A stretch of DNA of 9,121 nt from an uncultured Lachnospiraceae bacterium. GTDB taxonomy: Bacteria > Bacillota > Clostridia > Lachnospirales > Lachnospiraceae. A program made the translations under genes and the position numbers. Every line of letters begins with the position of its first letter. Within the stretch, counting starts at the first letter, position 1. The stretch covers positions 1 to 9,121 of the forward strand of contig CAJTZH010000095.1 in assembly GCA_910584325.1 (NCBI GenBank), given 5' to 3'. This document shows positions 1 to 6,599 of this stretch, in pieces. The notes under the pieces were generated by a model, which had not been told where the DNA came from, did not search any database, and was given only the letters and a program-made list of their open reading frames with translations.

Positions 1-258
1 CCGCCTCTTATCAATCGTGCGCAGCTGTTCCAGCAAAATAACAGAATCCTTCACGATATCATAATGTTTGGCGTCAATCTCCACATGGGTCGGAAGTTTT
101 GCCTTCATTTTGGACGTAATCGCTGCGCAGATGACTGTAGGACTATGTTTATTTCCGATATCATTCTGAATAATCAGCACCGGTCTGATGCCGCCCTGTT
201 CCGAGCCGACTACCGGTCTTAAATCTGCATAGAAAATATCCCCTCGTTTAATTACCAC
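1..258 (-). CDS. mazF: MazF/EndoA-type mRNA interferase toxin, 3' end outside window
   Basis: Only the first 86 codons are inside the window; the family is about 116 residues, so roughly 30 C-terminal residues are missing. The protein opens VVIKRGDIFYADLRPVVGSE, the hallmark of the PemK/MazF fold, and continues with GGIRPVLIIQND, AAITSKM, KLPTHVEID and DSVILLEQLRTIDK. Family members cut single-stranded RNA at short specific sequences. The residues matching the catalytic Arg25 and Thr48 of Bacillus subtilis EndoA fall at exactly those positions here, which supports the GTG start at 258. A GGAG (269-272) lies 10 nt upstream. An in-frame GTG at 265-267 is the alternative start but has that GGAG almost touching it. 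The loop after Thr48 is one residue shorter than in B. subtilis. The gene follows nnr by 64 nt with no terminator seen, so the two are probably cotranscribed. No antitoxin gene lies next to it on the visible side. Identity is firm; the exact start is less so. Confidence 0.93.
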   Translation of the reverse strand, partial: MVIKRGDIFYADLRPVVGSEQGGIRPVLIIQNDIGNKHSPTVICAAITSKMKAKLPTHVEIDAKHYDIVKDSVILLEQLRTIDKRR

Positions 259-322
259 TTCTCTCACACTCCATAAATTTCCTAACCCTATTATTGCCAG
301 CTTATGGTGGTGTATTCAAACT

Positions 323-1822
323 TTACCTGTAAATTACATTTTTTATGGAATCCGCTATGTCATCCGCTTTCATAAAATACTCGCCAAGCTTTTCCCTTGC
401 GGCATCGCCCGCAAGTCCGTGAACATAAGTTCCGAGAACAGCTCCTAAAAAGCAGTCCATTCCCCCCGCAAGGAGTCCTCCGATAATCCCGGTCAGCACA
501 TCGCCGCTTCCTGCCGTAGACATACCGCTGTTTCCCGAACTATTCAGATACACCTGTTTTCCATCGGACACAACGCTTCTCGCGTCTTTTAAAACACAGA
601 TACAGTGACAGTTCTCGGAAAACTCTTTCGCCGTCAAAATCAGCCGCTCCTTGATTTCACTGACTGCAGCGCCCGTAAGTCTTGCCATTTCTCCCAGATG
701 CGGCGTAATAATACAGTCCTTTAACAAATCCTGCCGTTTATCCCTTGCGATAATATTTAACGCATCCGCGTCCAGAATCACTTTTTTCTTTGTTCTGCCC
801 TCACCGTCTTCCCTAAAAAGAAGCGCAAATATTTCGTATAAGATTTTTCCCGCCGCTTTTCCCGTCGATAATCCCGGTCCCATTATAATCACGCCAGCCC
901 GCCTGACATATTCCAAAAGCTCTTCCTTGCTGACTTCGTCATAAAAACATAATACCGCTTCGGGAAGCAGAATCTGAATCGCTTCTTTATTTGACCTGAC
1001 CGTCATGACACGCACCAATCCTGCACCCATACAGTATGCCGCCTTTGCCGAAAAATATGCCGCTCCGCTCATGTTGTCCGAGCCCGCAAAAACAAGCACG
1101 TTCCCATATGTCCCTTTGTTCGAATTCTGCGTTCTTACAGGAAGTCTCTTTAAATCTTCTCTGTCATATATAAATGTTTTATCGGGAATCCGTTCCACTG
1201 CCTTCGTGACAAACCCACATTCCGCGACTCGGAGTTCCCCGCAGCAGGTTTTGCCCGGATACAATACCTGACCTGTTTTTAAATATCCAAACGTAACCGT
1301 ATACGCTGCTCTGACAGCGGTGCCTAGAATCTTACCGCTTGACGCGTCCACACCGGACGGAATATCCACGGCAACCACCGGCACATCTGATGCATTGAGC
1401 CACTCGACCGCCCGTCTGTATTCTCCCGACACGTCTCTGGACAACCCGATTCCGAAGATTCCGTCTATAATTATATCATAGTCATTTATTTCGTCCATTG
1501 TGACAATAGACACGCAAAGTTTTTCTAAAATAGAAAGCTGCGTGTCAAACTCTTTTGTGGCGTGCTCTCTGTCCCCCACAAGACACACTGCCGTCTGATA
1601 ACCCCTTTGCGATAAAATTCTCGCGCAGGCTAAAGCATCCGCGCCATTATTTCCCGTACCGCACACGGACAGCACCTTTGCCCCGGTCTTTACCTGTTCT
1701 TCCACCACGGCGCAGACCGAAAGCGCTGCGCGCTCCATCAGAACAAGCGACGGTATGCCTGCTTCCTCAATCGAATACCTGTCCACTTCTTTCATTTGGC
1801 TACTGTCTAAAACATACTGCAT
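323..1822 (-). CDS. nnr: Bifunctional NAD(P)HX epimerase / ADP-dependent NAD(P)HX dehydratase
   Basis: A 499-residue cytosolic repair enzyme for hydrated NAD(P)H. The N-terminal YjeF_N-type epimerase domain (about 1-215) interconverts the R and S forms of NAD(P)HX and shows GTGNNGAD (residues 55-62) and VDIPSGVDASSG. The C-terminal ribokinase-like domain (about 230-495) dehydrates S-NAD(P)HX using ADP. It shows KGTYGNVLVFAGS, IMGPGLS, VILDADALNI, IITPHLGEMARLTG and AGSGDVLTGIIGG, with the likely catalytic Asp near residue 441. Both domains appear complete, and the length is normal for the fused form. The start is the ATG at 1820-1822, which has AGGAGAG a few bases upstream. An in-frame ATG 48 nt further upstream would add a basic extension (MIYHLIKRSRKYRR) without family resemblance or a comparable ribosome binding site. 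It is the first visible gene of a unit that continues into mazF. The gene behind it ends in its own terminator, so nnr needs a promoter in 1823-2140. Confidence 0.96.
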   Translation of the reverse strand: MQYVLDSSQMKEVDRYSIEEAGIPSLVLMERAALSVCAVVEEQVKTGAKVLSVCGTGNNGADALACARILSQRGYQTAVCLVGDREHATKEFDTQLSILEKLCVSIVTMDEINDYDIIIDGIFGIGLSRDVSGEYRRAVEWLNASDVPVVAVDIPSGVDASSGKILGTAVRAAYTVTFGYLKTGQVLYPGKTCCGELRVAECGFVTKAVERIPDKTFIYDREDLKRLPVRTQNSNKGTYGNVLVFAGSDNMSGAAYFSAKAAYCMGAGLVRVMTVRSNKEAIQILLPEAVLCFYDEVSKEELLEYVRRAGVIIMGPGLSTGKAAGKILYEIFALLFREDGEGRTKKKVILDADALNIIARDKRQDLLKDCIITPHLGEMARLTGAAVSEIKERLILTAKEFSENCHCICVLKDARSVVSDGKQVYLNSSGNSGMSTAGSGDVLTGIIGGLLAGGMDCFLGAVLGTYVHGLAGDAAREKLGEYFMKADDIADSIKNVIYR

Positions 1823-2028
1823 TTTTACTCTCCTATATTTTCTGCTGCGCTTAATCAAATGATATATCACTTTTGGTTAAAGCCTGATAAATTTCAATGA
1901 CATGATAATATCATACCCTCTTCGACTAAAAAATTCCATAGTTATCGTTACAGATTACATTATCACTATAACAAGTATATAATAAATTCATTAAAGAACA
2001 CTAGAGTGCTAATAACAAAGGCGAACCA
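1823..2028. other. AT-rich divergent intergenic region with small palindromes
   Basis: This stretch separates nnr from a plus-strand reading-frame remnant and must hold the nnr promoter. The best minus-strand candidate is an extended -10 (TGA then TATTAT, 1905-1913) with only a poor -35. It overlaps the 13-bp palindrome ATGATA-A-TATCAT (1902-1914). A second palindrome, TGATATATCA (1860-1869), has the same half-site TGATA and lies about 43 bp away, inside the probable nnr leader. Two copies of one half-site could bind a regulator, but AT-rich DNA produces such short palindromes by chance. No RNA gene or riboswitch was recognised here. Confidence 0.4.
1954..1983 (+). promoter_or_regulatory. Possible promoter for the HTH remnant
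   Basis: ATTACA (1954-1959, 4 of 6 matches to the -35 consensus) is followed after 18 bp by a perfect TATAAT (1978-1983). Transcription would begin near 1990 and give a leader of about 40 nt to the ATG at 2029. The -10 is strong but the -35 is weak, and such hexamers arise readily in AT-rich DNA. Confidence 0.35.
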
Positions 2029-2094
2029 ATGGCAGGAAATTACGGTCATATGGAAATTCGTTTAAATGAATTATTAAAAAAAGGCATTTCATAA
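2029..2094 (+). pseudogene. Truncated remnant of a small Cro/C1-type HTH regulator
   Basis: A 21-codon frame starts at ATG 2029 and stops at TAA 2092. It has AAAGG (2017-2021) at good spacing. The product begins MAGNYGHMEIRLNELLKK and then GIS before the stop. From memory, this resembles the first helix of small XRE/Cro-type regulators common in Lachnospiraceae (about 70 residues, 'IRLxELLxxxGISKxxL'). If the T at 2092 is skipped, the frame reads on as GISKLFDSDMKSLCYILTT before another stop at about 2140. That is a plausible but decayed recognition-helix region. I therefore read it as a gene broken by frameshift and truncation, not as a functional 21-residue peptide. It is divergent from nnr. 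A real micropeptide or a coincidence cannot be excluded. Confidence 0.45.
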
Positions 2095-2141
2095 ACTTTT
2101 CGATTCGGACATGAAAAGTCTCTGCTATATTTTAACAACAT

Positions 2142-2173
2142 AAAAGACCTCCGCAGCACCACCGCGAAGGTCT
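2142..2173 (-). terminator. Rho-independent terminator after the rex operon
   Basis: Read on the minus strand, AGACCT-T-CGC pairs with GCG-G-AGGTCT, giving a stem of about 10 bp that includes one T-G wobble. The loop is 9 nt and the stem ends directly in TCTTTTA. It begins 7 nt after the stop codon of the coiled-coil gene, the expected place for an intrinsic terminator. The U-tract is short, so termination may be incomplete. The plus strand lacks a T-tract, so it probably works only in the minus direction. Confidence 0.8.
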
Positions 2174-2180
2174 CAAGCCA

Positions 2181-2786
2181 TCATTCACTCTCTGAATCTG
2201 CCTCGTCAAACATCTGAATAAGCCCCGGTCCCAGCAAATCATGCATATACGCATAAATATTACTGTTTTTTGTCTCTTTCTCCTGCTTGATAACCAGCTT
2301 CTTTTTCAATTCCACCCGCATCTCGTTTATCCATTTGTCTAACAGTCCGATATCTTCCCGGTTCGCGTTCATTCTCGCGTAACACACCTGAATAAACTCT
2401 AAGAGAAGCTCCCTGTTGGCCTCTTCCAGCGCTCTCGGAAGTTCCAGTTCCGAGTCCTCCAGTTCAGCAAGCTTTGTCTTTGCTTCCTGAATCAGCTTCT
2501 GTGTCTTGCCCATCTTCTTCTGACGCGCGGGCTCTTTGCCCTCACTGTCCATATTTTCTACGACATCCTGCAAAAGACGCGCTTTAATCTTCTTCACTTC
2601 TTTGATGTCATTCGTCACTTTGCCCTGTTTTTTTAAAAGATTACCGACCTTGGCTTCCAATTTTCTGATTTGTGGTGTCTTATCCTTATCAGGCATCACA
2701 AGATTATACCGTTCATCCAATATAAGAATCGGTATTTTTCTCTTAGAAAGACCGCTCTCTAACACTTCCATTCGCAAATCTGCCAT
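2181..2786 (-). CDS. Coiled-coil protein of unknown function downstream of rex
   Basis: A 201-residue soluble, highly charged protein that I do not recognise as a named family. Residues 1-30 (MADLRMEVLESGLSKRKIPI, then LILDERYNLV) look like a small folded beta segment. Residues 37-75 and 88-130 are rich in Lys, Glu, Leu and Ala with heptad-like spacing and probably form helical coiled coils, separated by a polar, flexible piece (80-90). Residues 125-170 look helical. The tail (178-201) has YAYMHDLLGPGLIQMFDEAD and ends in acidic residues. There is no signal peptide, membrane segment or Cys motif. The chosen start has AGGTGA (2791-2796) 4 nt upstream. An ATG 18 nt earlier overlaps the rex stop as TAATG but has no good ribosome binding site. 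It lies just behind rex and before a terminator, so it is probably made together with Rex. Function unknown; a structural or partner-binding role is a guess. Confidence 0.85.
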   Translation of the reverse strand: MADLRMEVLESGLSKRKIPILILDERYNLVMPDKDKTPQIRKLEAKVGNLLKKQGKVTNDIKEVKKIKARLLQDVVENMDSEGKEPARQKKMGKTQKLIQEAKTKLAELEDSELELPRALEEANRELLLEFIQVCYARMNANREDIGLLDKWINEMRVELKKKLVIKQEKETKNSNIYAYMHDLLGPGLIQMFDEADSESE

Positions 2787-2803
2787 AAAATCACCTGATT
2801 TCA

Positions 2804-3442
2804 TTATTTCTTTTCGTTCCTGCTGGCTATATTATAGGACAGCCGCATAAGACTCTCCGACAAGTGCACGTTCTCCACAATAATGTCCTTCGGAAGATTC
2901 AAATCCGTATGGGCAAAATTCCAAATCGCCTTAATTCCCGCATCCACAAGAATATTGGCAACTTCCACCGCACTCTCCTTCGGAATCGTCAGCGCAGCTA
3001 TCTCAATATTATTCTTCTTCACAAACTCTTCCATCTCATAGAACATCCTGACGGTAATACCACGGATAGAATGTCCTGTCAGCTCCGGATTAATATCAAA
3101 AACTCCTTTGACAATAAATCCTCTCTTCTCAAAATCCGCGTACCCTGCCAGCGCCTGACCAAGATTGCCCGCGCCGACAATAATCATATTATGGGCGGTA
3201 TCAATCCCGAGAATCTTGGCAATCTCCGAATGAAGATACGCGACATTGTACCCATAACCCTGCTGGCCGAACCCGCCGAAGTTATTTAAATCCTGTCTAA
3301 TCTGAGACGCCGTCACTTTCATTCTCTCGCTGAGTTCATTTGAAGAGATTCTCTCTACGCCGCTTTCCATCAGTTCGCCCAGATATCTGTAATATCTTGG
3401 AAGTCTTCGGACTACGGCACTGGATATATGCTTTTCTTCCAC
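2804..3442 (-). CDS. rex: Redox-sensing transcriptional repressor Rex
   Basis: A 212-residue dimeric repressor that senses the NADH/NAD+ ratio and releases DNA when NADH is high. In Clostridia it usually controls fermentation, hydrogenase and NADH-oxidising genes. Residues 1-75 form the winged-helix DNA-binding domain, with the recognition region VTASQIRQDLNNFGGFGQQG (43-62). The Rossmann domain follows, with the dinucleotide loop VGAGNLGQAL (89-98) and an Asp at the end of the second strand (FDINPE, D116) that favours NAD(H) over NADP(H). The C-terminal part holds ALTIPKESA and the domain-swapped helix region SLMRLSYNIASR. Length and motifs are complete. The start codon is GTG (3440-3442), with AGGTGGAG a few bases upstream. 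It has its own strong promoter carrying an inverted repeat that may be its operator. The gene downstream follows closely. Confidence 0.97.
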   Translation of the reverse strand: MEEKHISSAVVRRLPRYYRYLGELMESGVERISSNELSERMKVTASQIRQDLNNFGGFGQQGYGYNVAYLHSEIAKILGIDTAHNMIIVGAGNLGQALAGYADFEKRGFIVKGVFDINPELTGHSIRGITVRMFYEMEEFVKKNNIEIAALTIPKESAVEVANILVDAGIKAIWNFAHTDLNLPKDIIVENVHLSESLMRLSYNIASRNEKK

Positions 3443-3480
3443 AATGCTCCACCTTCCATATCTATATCTGTCTAGGGCAC

Positions 3481-3509
3481 ATTATAACGCATTGATAAAA
3501 AAATGTCAA
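3481..3509 (-). promoter_or_regulatory. Strong sigma-A promoter of rex
   Basis: On the minus strand a perfect TTGACA (3504-3509) and a perfect TATAAT (3481-3486) are separated by exactly 17 bp (3487-3503), with a T-tract in the spacer. Transcription should start near 3474, giving a leader of about 32 nt before the GTG of rex. Both hexamers match consensus fully, which suggests a strong core promoter held down by a repressor. Confidence 0.88.
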
Positions 3510-3513
3510 TGCG
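3488..3513. promoter_or_regulatory. Inverted repeat, candidate Rex operator
   Basis: CGCATTGA (3488-3495) and TCAATGCG (3506-3513) form a perfect 8+8 bp inverted repeat around a 10-bp A-rich centre. It covers the rex -35 and most of the spacer. Its inner 18 bp, TTGATAAAAAAATGTCAA (3492-3509), match the clostridial Rex consensus TTGTTAA-N4-TTAACAA at 10 of 14 defined positions, including both outer TTG/CAA triplets. Rex autoregulation is common in the family. The repeat is plain in the sequence; its assignment to Rex is inference, since the inner bases deviate. Confidence 0.55.
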
Positions 3514-3541
3514 AAACTTGTGGAAGCCTGCCGTAAAACAG

Positions 3542-5917
3542 CTATGCGCCGAGTATTCTCTTCGCCACGTCTATTGATTCCTTGGCGTCCTTTACATAAA
3601 AATCCGCCCCAATCTGCGCCGCGTATTCCGGCGTCAGAACGGCGCCGCCGACCATGATTTTACAATCCAGATGATTTTCCCGGATAAGCTGAATCGTCCT
3701 ATCCATCGACACAAGAGTCGTCGTCATTAACGCCGACAATCCAACCAGCTTCGCGTCATACTGCTTTACCGCGTCTACTACAGCTTGAAATTCCACGTCT
3801 TTTCCCAAATCCACGACATGATAGCCGTAATTTTCCAGGAGAACCTTAACAATATTCTTACCGATGTCATGAATATCACCCTTTACCGTCGCAATCACGA
3901 TGCTTCCTTTAGAAACCGACGATTCCTGCGTGCTCTTCATGCTCTTTTTGATGGTGTCAAATGCCGCCTGCGCCGCCTGCGCCGACAAAATCAGCTGCGG
4001 CAGAAAGATTTTACCTTTTTCAAATTCATCTCCCGTCTTGTCAAGCGCCGGAATCAGCATGGTATTGATAATATCCATCGCATTCTCTGTCTTTAAGAGT
4101 TCTTCCGTAATCTTTCCCGCTTCGCTCTTTAAGCCCGCTTCCACGGCAAACGCCAGCGATATCTGCTTATCGCCGTTTTGAGAAGACTCTTTCTTACCGC
4201 TTTGTGCCGGCTGCTTTGCGGCATTATAGGCGGCGATATATTCCATAGAATCCATATCAATAGCCGTCAGTAGTTTGTAAGAACGCACCGCGCCGGTCAT
4301 CGATGATACGTTTGGATTAATAATCGGCAAATCCAGTCCGTAAGTTAACGCCATTGTAAGGAAATTATGGTTAATCAGCTCACGGTTTGGCAGACCGAAC
4401 GAAATATTCGAGACACCGAGAACCGTTCGAAGTCCCAGTTCCTCCTTCACGCGCTTTAGGGCACGCAGCGTCTCCATCACACACTCCTGTTCCGCCGAAG
4501 CCGTCAGCGTCAGACAGTCTATGAAAATATCACGCTTTGGAATACCATATTCAAGAGCACGCTCCATAATTTTCTTCGCAATCGCAAAACGCTCGTCTGC
4601 CGACTTGGAAATGCCGTTCTCGTCAAGCGTCAGTCCCACAACTGCCGCGCCGTATTTTTTTACCAGCGGAAGTACCGCGTTGAGTGACTGCTCTTCACCG
4701 TTTACCGAATTGACAATCGGTTTTCCGTTGTAGACACGAAGCGCCGCCTCCAAAACTTCAGGAATCGTTGTATCAATCTGCAACGGCAAATCCGTAATCC
4801 CCTGCAGTTCTTTCACGGTTTTAATCATCATCGCCCGCTCGTCGATACCCGGAAGACCGACATTGACATCTAAGATATCAGCACCGCCGTTGACCTGCTC
4901 GATTGCCTGATTTAAAATGTAATCCATATCGTTGTTTAAAAGCGCTTCCTTGAAAAGCTTCTTTCCCGTCGGATTAATCCGCTCTCCGATGATACGCGGC
5001 TGGTTGATAACAACCGTATTGGTTGCAGAACAGACCGCCGGCAGAAGCGCCGGAGTATTTTTCATATAGCTTTTTTTCGCAAGCATCGCGCGAAGCGCCG
5101 CTATGTAGTCCGGATTTGTTCCGCAGCATCCTCCGAAAATCTTTACGCCGTAAGGAATCATTTTCTCCATGTAGGACGCAAATTCTTCCGGCGTTACATG
5201 ATATTGATTCGTAACCGGGTCGGGAAGCCCCGCGTTTGGTTTTACGACAATCGGCAGCGTCGTCCATTCCGACAGTTCCCTAACGACCGGAAGCAGTTCC
5301 TTTGGTCCGAGCGAACAGTTAATGCCGATGGCGTCTACGCCCAGTCCTTCCAGAGTCAGCGCCATTGAAGAAACGCTGCATCCCGTGAACGTTCTTTTAT
5401 TTTCTTCAAACGTCATGGTACAGATTACCGGTAAATCTGAATTTTCCCTTGCCGCAAGCACACCCGCCTTCACTTCCATCAAATCCGTCATCGTCTCAAA
5501 AACAATGACATCCGCGTCGCTGCCCGCAAGAATCTGTTCCTTAAAAATATCATAAGCCTCTTCGAAAGAAAGGTATCCGGTCGGCTCCAAAAGCTGTCCA
5601 ATCGGTCCGATATCGAGCGCAACGTGAGCGTTTGTACCTTCGCAGGCTTTTCTTGCATTATCCACCGCAGCCCTGATGATTTCTTCGACAGACCGCCCGC
5701 AATGCTCCAGCTTATAACGGTTTGCGCCAAACGTGTTGGCATATACAATGTCCGCTCCGGCTTTGATATACTGCCTGTGGATATCAATGAGCAGTTCCTT
5801 GTCGGTAATTCCCAGCAGCTCCGGAGTCTCTCCCATCGCCATTCCCGATTTTTGCAGCATGGTTCCCATACCGCCGTCCAATATTACAAATTCTTTCTCT
5901 AACAACTCTTTAAACAT
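3542..5917 (-). CDS. metH: Cobalamin-dependent methionine synthase lacking the reactivation domain
   Basis: A 791-residue enzyme that moves the methyl group of 5-methyl-THF to homocysteine through cobalamin. Residues 1-285 are the homocysteine-binding barrel, with DGGMGT (14-19) and zinc ligands C201, C264 and C265 (GGCCGT). Residues 305-560 are the pterin-binding barrel (IGERINPTGKK, ADILDVNVGLPGIDE, IDTTIPEVLEAAL, PIVNSVNGE, VSNISFGLP). Residues 585-665 are the helical cobalamin cap. Residues 670-791 are the B12-binding Rossmann domain, with GDIHDIG, where H683 is the lower axial ligand, and VGGAVLTPEYA. The protein stops there, as in short forms such as that of Thermotoga; the roughly 330-residue AdoMet-binding part of E. 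coli MetH is absent and is supplied by the preceding gene. The start is ATG 5915-5917, overlapping that gene's end by 8 nt, with AAAGGGA upstream. A GTG 30 nt earlier (5945-5947) is a less likely alternative. A polar linker (569-585) joins pterin and cap domains. No terminator was seen after the stop. Confidence 0.96.
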   Translation of the reverse strand: MFKELLEKEFVILDGGMGTMLQKSGMAMGETPELLGITDKELLIDIHRQYIKAGADIVYANTFGANRYKLEHCGRSVEEIIRAAVDNARKACEGTNAHVALDIGPIGQLLEPTGYLSFEEAYDIFKEQILAGSDADVIVFETMTDLMEVKAGVLAARENSDLPVICTMTFEENKRTFTGCSVSSMALTLEGLGVDAIGINCSLGPKELLPVVRELSEWTTLPIVVKPNAGLPDPVTNQYHVTPEEFASYMEKMIPYGVKIFGGCCGTNPDYIAALRAMLAKKSYMKNTPALLPAVCSATNTVVINQPRIIGERINPTGKKLFKEALLNNDMDYILNQAIEQVNGGADILDVNVGLPGIDERAMMIKTVKELQGITDLPLQIDTTIPEVLEAALRVYNGKPIVNSVNGEEQSLNAVLPLVKKYGAAVVGLTLDENGISKSADERFAIAKKIMERALEYGIPKRDIFIDCLTLTASAEQECVMETLRALKRVKEELGLRTVLGVSNISFGLPNRELINHNFLTMALTYGLDLPIINPNVSSMTGAVRSYKLLTAIDMDSMEYIAAYNAAKQPAQSGKKESSQNGDKQISLAFAVEAGLKSEAGKITEELLKTENAMDIINTMLIPALDKTGDEFEKGKIFLPQLILSAQAAQAAFDTIKKSMKSTQESSVSKGSIVIATVKGDIHDIGKNIVKVLLENYGYHVVDLGKDVEFQAVVDAVKQYDAKLVGLSALMTTTLVSMDRTIQLIRENHLDCKIMVGGAVLTPEYAAQIGADFYVKDAKESIDVAKRILGA

Positions 5918-6593
5918 TGCAATGAATCCCTTTCTGTCTGTAAGCACATGTGCCTTTTAAATTACAGACCGCGCAGCCTCTCTTTGCCGGCGGCAGTTTT
6001 TGCCGTGAAAGACCGATGACCGCCGTCACGGACTTTCGCGGCGTCAAAATATTGCTTCCGGTCGCGTTGAGTCCGATTTTCTTCCCTGCGTTTAAAACCA
6101 TAAGAAATTCCCGCTGCAGAGAAATCGGCAAATCGCCGTAACCGACACCGTATCTCCATGTCATCTCATACGCAGGAAAGTCCTGTTTTATCTTTAATTC
6201 TACCTTGTCGCAGAGCTGTTCGACCGCCGTGCTGGCAAGACAATCAAGCGCAAGCGCCGAAAGCATATCGGAAAGCTGTGCCACGCGGATAATTCTGTCA
6301 ACATCTGACGAAAGGGTGACACACATCAATACCGCTTTCTCGCAGCCCGCAAGATGATTTCTGATATCATCTCCCGGCAGAGTCAGGGACGTCCCGTCAA
6401 GATGGATACCGTCTTCTTCCCTCGTAAAGTCAAAACACTGATACAGATAACGGGGGCGTATGGCTAAAAGAAGCTCTGCCTCACAACCGTCCATCAGTTT
6501 TTCAAGCCTTTCGTCACAGCTTAAATCTGCCTGCCCCATATAACGCAGTGCTTCGCTTCTGTTCAAACCGGAAATAACAATCTGCTCGTCCAT
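5910..6593 (-). CDS. Stand-alone methionine synthase reactivation protein with a four-cysteine tail
   Basis: A 227-residue protein matching the AdoMet-binding activation domain (Met_synt_B12) that forms the C-terminus of full-length MetH. It should bind S-adenosylmethionine and remethylate cob(II)alamin formed when MetH is accidentally oxidised, using an outside electron donor. The key signature is RYGVGYGD (R147, G151, Y152), equivalent to the RxxxGY AdoMet site, followed by LNAGKKIGLNATGSNILTPR and KSVTAVIGLS (187-196). The N-terminal helices carry CVTLSSDVDR and LALDCLASTAVEQLCDKVE. The tail adds C207, C210, C216 and C225 in the pattern C-x2-C-x5-C-x8-C, not present in E. coli MetH; this could hold an Fe-S cluster or zinc. 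The ATG (6591-6593) has GAGGT and AAAGG upstream and lies 6 nt after metF. The 3' end overlaps metH by 8 nt, so the two halves of the enzyme are probably translated together. Confidence 0.92.
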   Translation of the reverse strand: MDEQIVISGLNRSEALRYMGQADLSCDERLEKLMDGCEAELLLAIRPRYLYQCFDFTREEDGIHLDGTSLTLPGDDIRNHLAGCEKAVLMCVTLSSDVDRIIRVAQLSDMLSALALDCLASTAVEQLCDKVELKIKQDFPAYEMTWRYGVGYGDLPISLQREFLMVLNAGKKIGLNATGSNILTPRKSVTAVIGLSRQKLPPAKRGCAVCNLKGTCAYRQKGIHCNV

Positions 6594-6599
6594 CCTTTA

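Noticed and set aside
271..307. CCATAA / TTATGG inverted repeat that could hide the mazF ribosome binding site
   Set aside because: Only six AT-rich pairs around a loop of about 25 nt; too weak to claim translational control.
1823..1870. Upstream in-frame extension of nnr by 16 codons
   Set aside because: The added residues are basic and unlike the family N-terminus, while the ATG at 1822 has a strong AGGAGAG. The longer start is unlikely.
2005..2013. GAGTGCTAA, the right half of a CIRCE heat-shock operator
   Set aside because: The matching left half TTAGCACTC is absent at the required 9-nt spacing, and no chaperone gene follows. Probably chance.
2095..2119. Inverted repeat ACTTTT / AAAAGT as a plus-strand terminator for the HTH remnant
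   Set aside because: The stem is short and AT-rich, and the next T-run is more than 10 nt away, so it would be a poor terminator.
4974..5267. Open frame of 97 codons out of phase inside metH
   Set aside because: It lies wholly within the well-conserved metH frame on the same strand, has no ribosome binding site, and gives a composition unlike a real protein.
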